Assembly: GCA_002083615.1 (NCBI GenBank)
Contig: MSXO01000067.1
Coordinates: 28,867-92,866, forward strand
Reading direction: 5' to 3'
Length of the DNA: 64,000 nt
From: Proteobacteria bacterium ST_bin11
GTDB lineage: Bacteria; Pseudomonadota; Gammaproteobacteria; Methylococcales; Methylomonadaceae
This document shows positions 1 through 7,390 of the stretch, in pieces. The translations under genes were made by a program, and so were the position numbers. The notes beneath the pieces were generated by a model, which worked only from the letters and a program-made list of their open reading frames with translations, did not search any database and was not told where the DNA came from. Position 1 is the first letter of the stretch, and each line of letters opens with the position of its first letter.

Positions 1-133
1 CACTCTTTTTGACTTGGGCATCCGAGCCGCCCTGAACCGTATTAAAGAGCTTATGCAGCATCGAGCTTGCCCGATTGGTTTGACCGGCTGTGGCATCGAG
101 CTCCTAAAAATCCATGACCGTAACCATCCCCCA

Positions 134-150
134 TGCACCACGCATGTGCA
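134..150. promoter_or_regulatory. Probable NtrC (NR-I) binding site upstream of nrtA
   Basis: A 17-bp dyad reads TGCAC, seven bases, GTGCA, the same arms and spacing as the classical enterobacterial NtrC site. Further half-sites (GTGCA at 176-180, TGCAC at 202-206) lie between it and the sigma-54 promoter. Its centre is about 185 bp before the inferred transcription start, a usual distance for an enhancer. Binding by NtrC is inferred from the motif. Confidence 0.6.
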
Positions 151-300
151 AAAAAAGCACCTCCGAATCAATAGAGTGCATCATTTTTAAGCTCCGGGAA
201 ATGCACCAGCTAATTCCCCAAAAAATAGCTGTAAGAAAAATATCCTTAAAATACTGTTTTTAAATGATTTTTATAAATACTAGTCACTAGCATTATAAAA

Positions 301-317
301 TTGGCACCAGTATTGCT
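301..317 (+). promoter_or_regulatory. Sigma-54 promoter of the nitrate assimilation operon
   Basis: The sequence TTGGCACCAGTATTGCT fits the -24/-12 consensus YTGGCACGRNNNTTGCW with one mismatch. GG lies at 303-304 and GC at 315-316, the correct spacing. Transcription would start near 327, directly in front of the leader hairpins. Together with the upstream NtrC-like dyad this indicates nitrogen-status control of the operon. Confidence 0.8.
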
Positions 318-329
318 TAGCAACATGCA

Positions 330-377
330 GTACTCCAGTGCAGGAGTGGTACACAAAAAACCCGCTCATCGTTGAGC
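330..377 (+). promoter_or_regulatory. ANTAR-type two-hairpin antiterminator RNA target
   Basis: Two hairpins follow each other in the nrtA leader. The first has arms at 330-336 and 343-352 and the hexaloop AGTGCA at 337-342. The second has arms GCTC (364-367) and GAGC (374-377) and the hexaloop ATCGTT at 368-373. Both loops carry A at position 1 and G at position 4, the residues recognised by ANTAR proteins such as NasR and NasT, and the linker is 11 nt. An intrinsic terminator follows. No ANTAR regulator gene lies in the window, so the trans-acting partner is inferred. Confidence 0.72.
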
Positions 378-390
378 ACTAAAGACAAAG

Positions 391-440
391 GCGTCTATTG
401 GCTGATTTGCTTGCAAATCGGACATAGACGCTTTTTTTTT
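391..440 (+). terminator. Leader attenuator terminator before nrtA
   Basis: Arms GCGTCTAT...GATTTGC and GCAAATC...ATAGACGC form a long hairpin closed by a TT loop and followed by nine T residues at 432-440. It stands between the promoter and the first gene, so it must be read through for expression. This is the expected target of the antiterminator hairpins just upstream. Confidence 0.85.
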
Positions 441-471
441 GGCCGATTTTTCTCAATTGACAGGAAACGAC

Positions 472-1866
472 ATGAAACAGAACAGCATTTTCACCCCGAA
501 GACACTCGCCGCCGCGCTGAGCTCAGTCGTCGCACTGGCGCTATTGGGTTTTTCAGAACACAGCGTCGCCGGCGGCAAACTGGAAAAAGAAGATTTGAAG
601 TTTGGCTTTATCAAGCTGACCGACATGGCGCCGCTGGCGGTGGCCGCTGAAAAAGGCTTTTTCGAGGAAGAAGGCCTGTTCGTGCAATTGGAAGCACAAG
701 CTAACTGGAAAGTTGTGATGGACCGGGTGATCAACGGCGAATTAGATGGCTCGCACATGTTAGCTTCCGCGCCTTTGGGCTACAGTGCCGGCTACGGTAC
801 CAAAGCGGACATCGTGGTGCCCTTTAGTATGGGTTTCAACGGCAACGCGATTACCGTGTCCAATGATATCTGGAAACAAATGAAAGCCAACGTTGCAATG
901 GAAGGCGGCAAACCCGTGCATCCGATTAAAGCGGACGCGTTGAAACCGGTAGTCGATAAGTTTAAAGCCGAAGGCAAGCCGTTCAACATGGCCATGACGT
1001 TTCCACCCGGCAGCCACAACGTCAAACTGCGTTACTGGCTGGCTGCCGGCGGCATCAATCCAGGATTCTATGCTCCACCGCAAGACACGTCTGGCCAAAT
1101 CAATGCCGAAGCCTTATTGGCGGTAACACCACCGCCACAAATGCCGGCGACATTGGAGTCCGGCACGATTTACGGCTACTGCGTCGGCGAGCCTTGGAAC
1201 CAACAAGCCGTGTTTAAAGGCATCGGCGTACCGGTCATCACAGACGAAGAACTCTGGAAAGACACCCCGGAAAAAGTGTTTGGCGTGACGCAAGCTTGGG
1301 CCGACAAATATCCCAACACTCACTTGGCCGTAACCAAAGCTTTGATACGCGCTGCCATTTGGTTGGATGCTGAAAGCAACAAAAACCGGAAAGAAGCTAT
1401 CGAAATGCTTTCGCAAAAACAATATGTGGGTGCGGATGTCGAGGTGTTGGCGGCCAGCATGAACGGCACTTTCGAATACGAGAAAGGCGACAAACGTTCC
1501 CTGCCTGACTTCAACACCTTCTTCCGTCACGGTGCCAGCTATCCGTCATACGGCAGTGCGGTCTGGTATTTAACCCAATTGCGCCGCTGGGGCATGATCA
1601 ACGAATACAAACCGGATAGCTGGTACCTGGAAACAGCGAAAAAAGTCTATCGCCCTGACATTTACTTAGCAGCAGCCAAAGAGCTGATCGCCGAAGGTAA
1701 AGCGAAAGCGGAAGACTTTCCTGCTGACACCAGCATCAAACCATCACAAAACTTTTTCATCGACAAAATCCCGTTCGATGCCAACAAACCTAACGATTAC
1801 CTGGCCAAATTCCCGATTGGCCTGAAAGGCAAACAAACCGTCTCCGGCGGCAAGATTGTCGACTAA
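472..1866 (+). CDS. nrtA: Nitrate ABC transporter substrate-binding protein
   Basis: Periplasmic nitrate/nitrite-binding component of an NrtABCD-type importer (CmpA/NrtA family, about 464 residues, normal length). The start at 472 is chosen because it follows ACAGGAAACGAC and begins a Sec signal peptide (MKQN..., hydrophobic stretch LSSVVALALLGF, cleavage likely near SVAGG). The upstream in-frame ATG at 439 lies in the terminator T-run. No lipobox cysteine is seen, so it is probably soluble in the periplasm. The motif FGFIKLTDMAPLAVAAEKGFF is typical of the family's first strand-helix region. It is the first gene of the sigma-54-driven operon and is followed by permease and ATPase genes. Confidence 0.9.
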   Translation: MKQNSIFTPKTLAAALSSVVALALLGFSEHSVAGGKLEKEDLKFGFIKLTDMAPLAVAAEKGFFEEEGLFVQLEAQANWKVVMDRVINGELDGSHMLASAPLGYSAGYGTKADIVVPFSMGFNGNAITVSNDIWKQMKANVAMEGGKPVHPIKADALKPVVDKFKAEGKPFNMAMTFPPGSHNVKLRYWLAAGGINPGFYAPPQDTSGQINAEALLAVTPPPQMPATLESGTIYGYCVGEPWNQQAVFKGIGVPVITDEELWKDTPEKVFGVTQAWADKYPNTHLAVTKALIRAAIWLDAESNKNRKEAIEMLSQKQYVGADVEVLAASMNGTFEYEKGDKRSLPDFNTFFRHGASYPSYGSAVWYLTQLRRWGMINEYKPDSWYLETAKKVYRPDIYLAAAKELIAEGKAKAEDFPADTSIKPSQNFFIDKIPFDANKPNDYLAKFPIGLKGKQTVSGGKIVD

Positions 1867-1957
1867 CAAACTCTGGTGGGTGCTCTACACAAGGATCGTA
1901 TTTTGATGCAGGGACGCATCATTTTTACCGACTCCATTAAGACAAACGAGTAAAGAC

Positions 1958-2971
1958 ATGACGAAAACATTGATCAAATTTTTCAACATCACCGGCCTGA
2001 CCTGGTTTGTACCCTTGGTGAAAATCGCCGCCGGCGAAAACCCTGCCCAACAACTGCGCCAACTATGGCTGGTCATGGGCGTACCCATCATCGCTTTTAT
2101 TTTATTTTTGGGCTTTTGGAGTGTAACCGCCGCGCGTATCAATACCAGCTTGGGCGCCATTCCTGGTCCGGTAGCCGTTTGGTCTGAAGTCAGCGGCCTG
2201 GTAAGCGAACACTATACTGAAAAAACCAAGATGGCCGAGTTTTATCAACGCCAGGAACTGCGTAACAAAGAAAAACTGGCCGAAGACCCCAAAGCCGAAA
2301 TCAAACCCCGCCCCTACACCGGCAAGCCGACGTATCTCGACCAAATTTTTACCAGCCTGCGTACCGTTTTTGCTGGCTTTATCATCGCTACCCTGATCGC
2401 CGTACCCTTGGGCATCATCTGCGGTATGAGCCCGGTGCTGAATACGGCATTCAACCCGCTGATCCAAATCTTCAAACCGGTATCGCCGCTGGCTTGGCTG
2501 CCCATCGTCACCTTGGTGGTGAGCGCCATGTACGTCACCGATGACGATTCCTGGTTTGCCAAGTCTTTCGTTACCTCGGCGATTACTGTGACGCTGTGTT
2601 CCTTATGGCCAACGCTGATCAACACCGCCGTCGGCGTGTCGTCCATCGACCGCGACCTGGTTAACGTCGGTAAAGTGTTAAGACTGGACTGGGCCACCCA
2701 AATCAAACGCATCATTCTGCCCTCAGCCCTGCCCTATATCTTTACCGGCATGCGCCTGTCCTTGGGCGTGGGTTGGATGGTATTGATCGCCGCCGAGATG
2801 TTGGCGCAAAACCCCGGTCTGGGCAAATTCGTTTGGGACGAATTTCAGAACGGCAGTTCCAACTCTTTGAGCAGAATCATGGTGGCGGTATTCACCATCG
2901 GCATCATCGGTTTCATCCTAGATCGCGTGATGAATTCTTTGCAAACCCTTTTCTCGTTCCAAAAAATCTAA
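1958..2971 (+). CDS. nrtB: Nitrate ABC transporter permease
   Basis: Inner-membrane permease of the nitrate importer, 337 residues, BPD_transp_1 family. The N-terminal transmembrane segment (about residues 45-60) is followed by a charged, Lys/Glu-rich insert of about 45 residues (TEKTKMAEFYQRQELRNKEK), then the five-helix core. The cytoplasmic EAA-like loop that contacts the ATPase is visible around DWATQIKRIILPSALPYIFTG. Ninety bases separate it from nrtA and only 10 from the ATPase gene. The hydrophilic insert occurs in NrtB/CmpB-type permeases and makes the protein longer than SsuC or TauC relatives. Confidence 0.88.
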   Translation: MTKTLIKFFNITGLTWFVPLVKIAAGENPAQQLRQLWLVMGVPIIAFILFLGFWSVTAARINTSLGAIPGPVAVWSEVSGLVSEHYTEKTKMAEFYQRQELRNKEKLAEDPKAEIKPRPYTGKPTYLDQIFTSLRTVFAGFIIATLIAVPLGIICGMSPVLNTAFNPLIQIFKPVSPLAWLPIVTLVVSAMYVTDDDSWFAKSFVTSAITVTLCSLWPTLINTAVGVSSIDRDLVNVGKVLRLDWATQIKRIILPSALPYIFTGMRLSLGVGWMVLIAAEMLAQNPGLGKFVWDEFQNGSSNSLSRIMVAVFTIGIIGFILDRVMNSLQTLFSFQKI

Positions 2972-2981
2972 GGATGCCGTC

Positions 2982-4742
2982 ATGAGCGCAGCCCCAGCAA
3001 AAATCATCGAACTATCCATGCACAAACAATCAGTCACTGCTTCCGTACCTGCCAACGATGCGTATAAGCCGCTCGTGGAATTAAAAAATGTCTGTAAATC
3101 TTACGGCGAAGGCAAACATAAAACCTCGATCCTGAAAGATATTAATCTGGACATTCGCGAGGGCGAATTCATCGCCATCGTCGGCTTTTCCGGCAGCGGC
3201 AAAACCACCTTGATCTCGATGATTGCCGGTTTGATTCAGGCCGATAGCGGCGAACTTTTGAAACAGGGCCAAGCCATCACCGAACCGGGACCGGATCGGG
3301 GTGTGGTGTTTCAAAACTATTCCTTAATGCCCTGGCTAACGGTTTTCGAAAACGTGGCGCTAGCGGTAGACGCCATCTTCAAAGACTGGACACCGGAACA
3401 ACGCCGCGCGCATACCGAAAAATACGTCAAGATGGTCAATCTGGGCCGGGCGATGGATAAAAAGCCTGGCGAGCTGTCAGGCGGCATGCGCCAGCGCGTC
3501 AACGTGGCTCGCGCGCTGGCCGCTAACCCGGATATTTTGCTGCTGGACGAACCGCTCAGCGCGCTGGACGCGTTGACGCGGGGCAATTTGCAAGACGAAA
3601 TCCTGCAAATCTGGGAGCAGGATAAGAAAACCGTGATTTTGATTACCAACGACGTCGACGAAGCCATTTATATGGCCGACCGGGTGATTCCACTAAATCC
3701 CGGCCCGGACGCCAGCTTCGGCCCTGCTTTCACCATCAATCTGGAGCGGCCGCGCGATCGCACGGCACTGAACCATAACGAAGAATTTAAACGCCTGCGC
3801 GCCGAAATCACGCGCTACCTGATGAACATCGGGATGGAAAAGGCGCAAGCTGACACCGGCGACAAGTTGAAATTGCCTGAGGTGCGTCCCAATACCAGTA
3901 ACGACTGGAAATTGGATACTTCAGCCCTAAAACCCAGCGCGCGCGATCTCGGCAAGGCCCGTTACTTGGAGTTTGCCAAGCTATCCAAAATCTACCCCAC
4001 GCCAGACGGCAACAGCACAGTCAAAGTTGTAGATGGCTTTGACATGAAAATGAAGAAAGGCGAATTCATTTCCATCATCGGCCACTCCGGCTGCGGTAAA
4101 TCCACGGTGCTATCGATGACCGCCGGCCTGAACGAAATTTCCGAGGGTGGCATTGTTTTGGACAACCGGGAAATCGACGGTGCCGGCCCGGATCGCGGCG
4201 TGGTGTTTCAGGCCCCTAGCTTGTTCCCTTGGCTGACCGCCTACCAGAACGTGATGTTAGGCGTGGACAAAGTCTATCCGCATGCCAGTCAAGACGAGCG
4301 CGACGACATCGTCGAATATTATTTAACCCGGGTCGGTCTGGCTGACGCTATGCATAAAAAAGCCGCGGACATGTCCAATGGCATGCGCCAACGTGTCGGA
4401 ATTGCCCGCGCCTTTGCCTTATCGCCCAAATTGCTGCTGCTTGATGAACCCTTCGGGATGTTGGATTCCTTGACCCGCTGGGAATTGCAGGAGGTGTTGA
4501 TGGAAGTCTGGGAGCGTACGCATGTAACCGCTATCGTAGTGACCCACGATGTCGACGAAGCCATTTTACTCGCGGATAGAGTCGTGATGATGACCAACGG
4601 TCCGCACGCCAAAATCGGCAAAATTCAGGAAATCGACCTGCCCCGGCCCCGAACCCGTAAAGCCCTACTGGAACATCCTGATTACTACAAATATCGGGAG
4701 AGCCTGTTGACCTTCCTGTCCGAATGCGACCACACCCATTAA
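2982..4742 (+). CDS. nrtCD: Nitrate ABC transporter, fused double ATPase (NrtC-NrtD)
   Basis: A 586-residue protein with two complete ABC ATPase domains in tandem. Domain 1 has Walker A GFSGSGKTT, signature LSGGMRQR and Walker B ILLLDEP. Domain 2 has Walker A GHSGCGKS, a degenerate signature MSNGMRQR and Walker B LLLLDEPFGMLDSLTR. The switch histidine is asymmetric: domain 1 has LITNDVDEA (Asn in place of His), domain 2 has VVTHDVDEA. In cyanobacteria NrtC and NrtD are separate, and NrtC carries a NrtA-like C-terminal domain that is absent here. The fusion would supply both nucleotide-binding sites of the importer from one chain, with probably unequal hydrolytic sites. Confidence 0.88.
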   Translation: MSAAPAKIIELSMHKQSVTASVPANDAYKPLVELKNVCKSYGEGKHKTSILKDINLDIREGEFIAIVGFSGSGKTTLISMIAGLIQADSGELLKQGQAITEPGPDRGVVFQNYSLMPWLTVFENVALAVDAIFKDWTPEQRRAHTEKYVKMVNLGRAMDKKPGELSGGMRQRVNVARALAANPDILLLDEPLSALDALTRGNLQDEILQIWEQDKKTVILITNDVDEAIYMADRVIPLNPGPDASFGPAFTINLERPRDRTALNHNEEFKRLRAEITRYLMNIGMEKAQADTGDKLKLPEVRPNTSNDWKLDTSALKPSARDLGKARYLEFAKLSKIYPTPDGNSTVKVVDGFDMKMKKGEFISIIGHSGCGKSTVLSMTAGLNEISEGGIVLDNREIDGAGPDRGVVFQAPSLFPWLTAYQNVMLGVDKVYPHASQDERDDIVEYYLTRVGLADAMHKKAADMSNGMRQRVGIARAFALSPKLLLLDEPFGMLDSLTRWELQEVLMEVWERTHVTAIVVTHDVDEAILLADRVVMMTNGPHAKIGKIQEIDLPRPRTRKALLEHPDYYKYRESLLTFLSECDHTH

Positions 4743-4774
4743 TTTAAAACCGCTTTTTAACCCTAGGGGGGCTT

Positions 4775-6058
4775 ATGCTGCAACACTTCAAACGTCCAAC
4801 CGGCACATTACCGGCGACACTCTTATCGCTCACCTTCGTCAGCATGCCTGCTCTGGCCGACATGACCAAAGAGGTGGAAGACGCGTTGAACTTCTATCAC
4901 TATGGCAGCAACGGTGCGGTAAAACTGGACTTAAACTATCGTTGGGAGAATGTCGACAAAGACGCCTCGGCGCGCAAGCCCAACGGTCGGCCACTGGAAA
5001 CCGCCAACGCCAATACCGTGCGTATGCGTCTGGGTTTCTTGACCCCGGTTTTCCACGATTTTCAAGGTTACGCGGAATATGAAGGACTGTATGCGGCCCA
5101 AGCCGAGTACGACCGCGGTGGCACTACCACCAACCGCGACCGCAACTACCCGGTGATTGCCGATCCGTCGCGGAACGAGCTCAATCAGTTCTGGGTGACC
5201 TACAAAGGTATTGCCGACACCATCATCAAAGTCGGTCGGCAACGCATCAAGTTGGACGACGACCGCTTTATCGGCAACGTGGGCTGGCGGCAGATGGAAA
5301 TGACCTATGATTCGATTCTGATCACCCACAACAATCAGACCCTATTCGGCTTGACCGCAAATGTCGGCTATCTCGATCACATCCAAAACATATTCGGTGA
5401 AACCGAGACCATAAACGCGCCGATCTTAAACCTGAACTACAAAATCAATGACTGGGGCAACCTGATCGGTTACGGTTACTGGCTGGATTACCGCGAGCGC
5501 GCCAACTACGCTAAATCCTCGCAAACTTACGGTCTGCGCTTCGACGGCAAATCCCCGCAGTTTTTCGATACCGTCAATGCCATCTACACCGCTGAATGGA
5601 GCAATCAATCCGACTACGGCGACAACCCCAATCATTATCAGGCCGACCGGATTAACTTGATGGCCGGGGCAACAGCCTTCAATCTGACCCTATCGGCCGC
5701 GGTGGAGCAGTTAAATGGTTATGGCCCCGGCAAGGCCTTCCAAACGCCCCTGGGCACCAACCACGCCTTCCAAGGTTGGGCCGATCTGTTTCTGACCACG
5801 CCCGCCAATGGTATTCGCGACGTGTTCGCCACCGCCAGCTATAAAGCGATGAACGACAGTTTGATCGTTACCGCCATGTATCACGACTTTAAAGACGATA
5901 CCGGCAAAATCGAATACGGCAAGGAATGGGATGCCCAAGCCCTGAAAAAATTTGGTAAGCACTACTCGCTGTTGGCCAAGTACGCCCACTTTAACAGCGA
6001 TAGCCCGGCGTTTCCCGATACCCAAGTGGTTTGGCTGCAAGGCAACGTCAGCTTCTAG
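4775..6058 (+). CDS. Outer-membrane porin, alginate-export-like beta barrel
   Basis: A 427-residue predicted outer-membrane beta barrel. The signal peptide ends near MPALADMTKEV. The mature part is rich in alternating aromatic strands and ends in Phe (GNVSF), the usual outer-membrane insertion signal. The overall pattern, with YRWENVDKD and VGRQRIKLDDDRFIGNVGWRQ, resembles the Alginate_exp porin family. It lies 32 bases after the ATPase gene inside the nitrate operon, so the natural inference is entry of nitrate across the outer membrane rather than alginate export. Substrate is not shown by sequence. Confidence 0.75.
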   Translation: MLQHFKRPTGTLPATLLSLTFVSMPALADMTKEVEDALNFYHYGSNGAVKLDLNYRWENVDKDASARKPNGRPLETANANTVRMRLGFLTPVFHDFQGYAEYEGLYAAQAEYDRGGTTTNRDRNYPVIADPSRNELNQFWVTYKGIADTIIKVGRQRIKLDDDRFIGNVGWRQMEMTYDSILITHNNQTLFGLTANVGYLDHIQNIFGETETINAPILNLNYKINDWGNLIGYGYWLDYRERANYAKSSQTYGLRFDGKSPQFFDTVNAIYTAEWSNQSDYGDNPNHYQADRINLMAGATAFNLTLSAAVEQLNGYGPGKAFQTPLGTNHAFQGWADLFLTTPANGIRDVFATASYKAMNDSLIVTAMYHDFKDDTGKIEYGKEWDAQALKKFGKHYSLLAKYAHFNSDSPAFPDTQVVWLQGNVSF

Positions 6059-6074
6059 GCATCACTCAGTAGGG

Positions 6075-6113
6075 ACGTAAACTGTTTTGAGCATTATCTC
6101 TGGCAGTTTACGT
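6075..6113 (+). repeat. Inverted repeat between porin and nasC-like gene
   Basis: ACGTAAACTG (6075-6084) is repeated in inverse as CAGTTTACGT (6104-6113), giving a 10-bp stem with a 19-nt loop. There is no T-run after it, so it is more likely an mRNA processing or stability element, splitting uptake genes from reductase genes, than a terminator. Confidence 0.5.
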
Positions 6114-6154
6114 GTCGTTCTCCAGCGCTCTTCGTACAAGCCAAAACCCAGCTC

Positions 6155-7378
6155 ATGACACGCAAATTGGTAGTGATAGGCAACGGCATGGCCGGCATGC
6201 GCACCGTTGAGGAATTGATTCGAGCCGCGCCGGAACGTTACGACATCACTGTGTTCGGCGCCGAACCGCACGGCAATTACAATCGCATCATGCTGACGCC
6301 GGTATTGTTCGGCGCCAAAAGCATAGCCGACATCATGATTCACGATTTTGATTGGTATAAACAACACCAGATCACTTTGCATTGCGGGCCCGACAAAGCC
6401 GTCGTTGATGTTGATCGGGTGCAACGTTGCGTGATTGCCGAAGACGGCACCGTCGCCTACTACGATAAGCTGTTGATCGCTACCGGTTCCCTGCCCTTGA
6501 TGCTGGACATTCCGGGGCGTGAGGTCGAAGGCGTATTGGGTTTTAGAGACATCGCCGATGTAGAAACGATGATTGCCAAGGCAGCGAGCAAGCGCCATGC
6601 GGTGATTCTAGGCGGCGGCTTGCTGGGTTTAGAAGCCGCCAACGGCTTGTTGCAACGCGGCATGCACGTCAGCGTGATTAACCGTGCGGGCCACCTGTTA
6701 AATCGGCAACTGGACCGCAAAGCGGCGGGGTTTTTAGAGCGGGAACTGGCGGCCAAGGGCATTCAGTTTCAACTGGGCACTACCATCGTACGCGTCAATA
6801 GCGAAGATCAGCACATCAGTTCGGTAGAGCTGAGTAACGGCACTGTTTTAGCCGCTGACCTGCTGATCATGTCGACCGGCATCAAACCCAATATTAGCCT
6901 TGCCGAACGCATCGGCCTGGCATGTCAGCACGGCATTGAGGTCGACGAATGCATGCGCACCAGTGACCCGGCGATTTTTTCAGTCGGCGAGTGCGTGCAA
7001 CACCGAGGCGAATTATTCGGTCTGGTCGCGCCCGTTTACGAACAGGCCAAAGTCTGCGCACAACAGCTTTCGGGCCAGGCCGACAGCCAATTTAAAACCT
7101 TGTCCTCAGCGACCATGTTGAAAGTGACCGGTATCGATTTATTTTCGGTCGGCGATTTTGAGGGTAATGCGGACAGTCAGGTCCTGCAGTTGATCGATCA
7201 CCAAATGGGGATCTATAAAAAAATTGTGATACGCGGCGACTGCGTTGTCGGCGTGATTTTGTACGGAGACACCAGCGACAATGCCTGGTATTTGAACTTA
7301 GTGAAAAATAAAACCTCAATTGGCTCTATTCGCGATCGATTAATGTTCGGCCCCACCGCATTGGCGCATGCAGCTTAG
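6155..7378 (+). CDS. nasC: FAD-dependent NAD(P)H oxidoreductase, nitrate reductase electron-transfer subunit
   Basis: A 407-residue pyridine nucleotide-disulfide oxidoreductase-type flavoprotein. The FAD-binding glycine motif is at the N-terminus (VVIGNGMAGMR) and the NAD(P)H-binding motif in the middle (ILGGGLLGLEAAN). A further FAD-contact motif is in STGIKPN and SVGECVQHRGELFGLVAPVYEQA. It resembles the N-terminal half of NirB and the Klebsiella NasC subunit but lacks the siroheme/Fe-S nitrite reductase domain. Twelve bases separate it from nasA, so it most likely passes electrons from NADH to the reductase. The gene symbol is given by role and context. Confidence 0.75.
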   Translation: MTRKLVVIGNGMAGMRTVEELIRAAPERYDITVFGAEPHGNYNRIMLTPVLFGAKSIADIMIHDFDWYKQHQITLHCGPDKAVVDVDRVQRCVIAEDGTVAYYDKLLIATGSLPLMLDIPGREVEGVLGFRDIADVETMIAKAASKRHAVILGGGLLGLEAANGLLQRGMHVSVINRAGHLLNRQLDRKAAGFLERELAAKGIQFQLGTTIVRVNSEDQHISSVELSNGTVLAADLLIMSTGIKPNISLAERIGLACQHGIEVDECMRTSDPAIFSVGECVQHRGELFGLVAPVYEQAKVCAQQLSGQADSQFKTLSSATMLKVTGIDLFSVGDFEGNADSQVLQLIDHQMGIYKKIVIRGDCVVGVILYGDTSDNAWYLNLVKNKTSIGSIRDRLMFGPTALAHAA

Positions 7379-7390
7379 ACAGATTCACAC

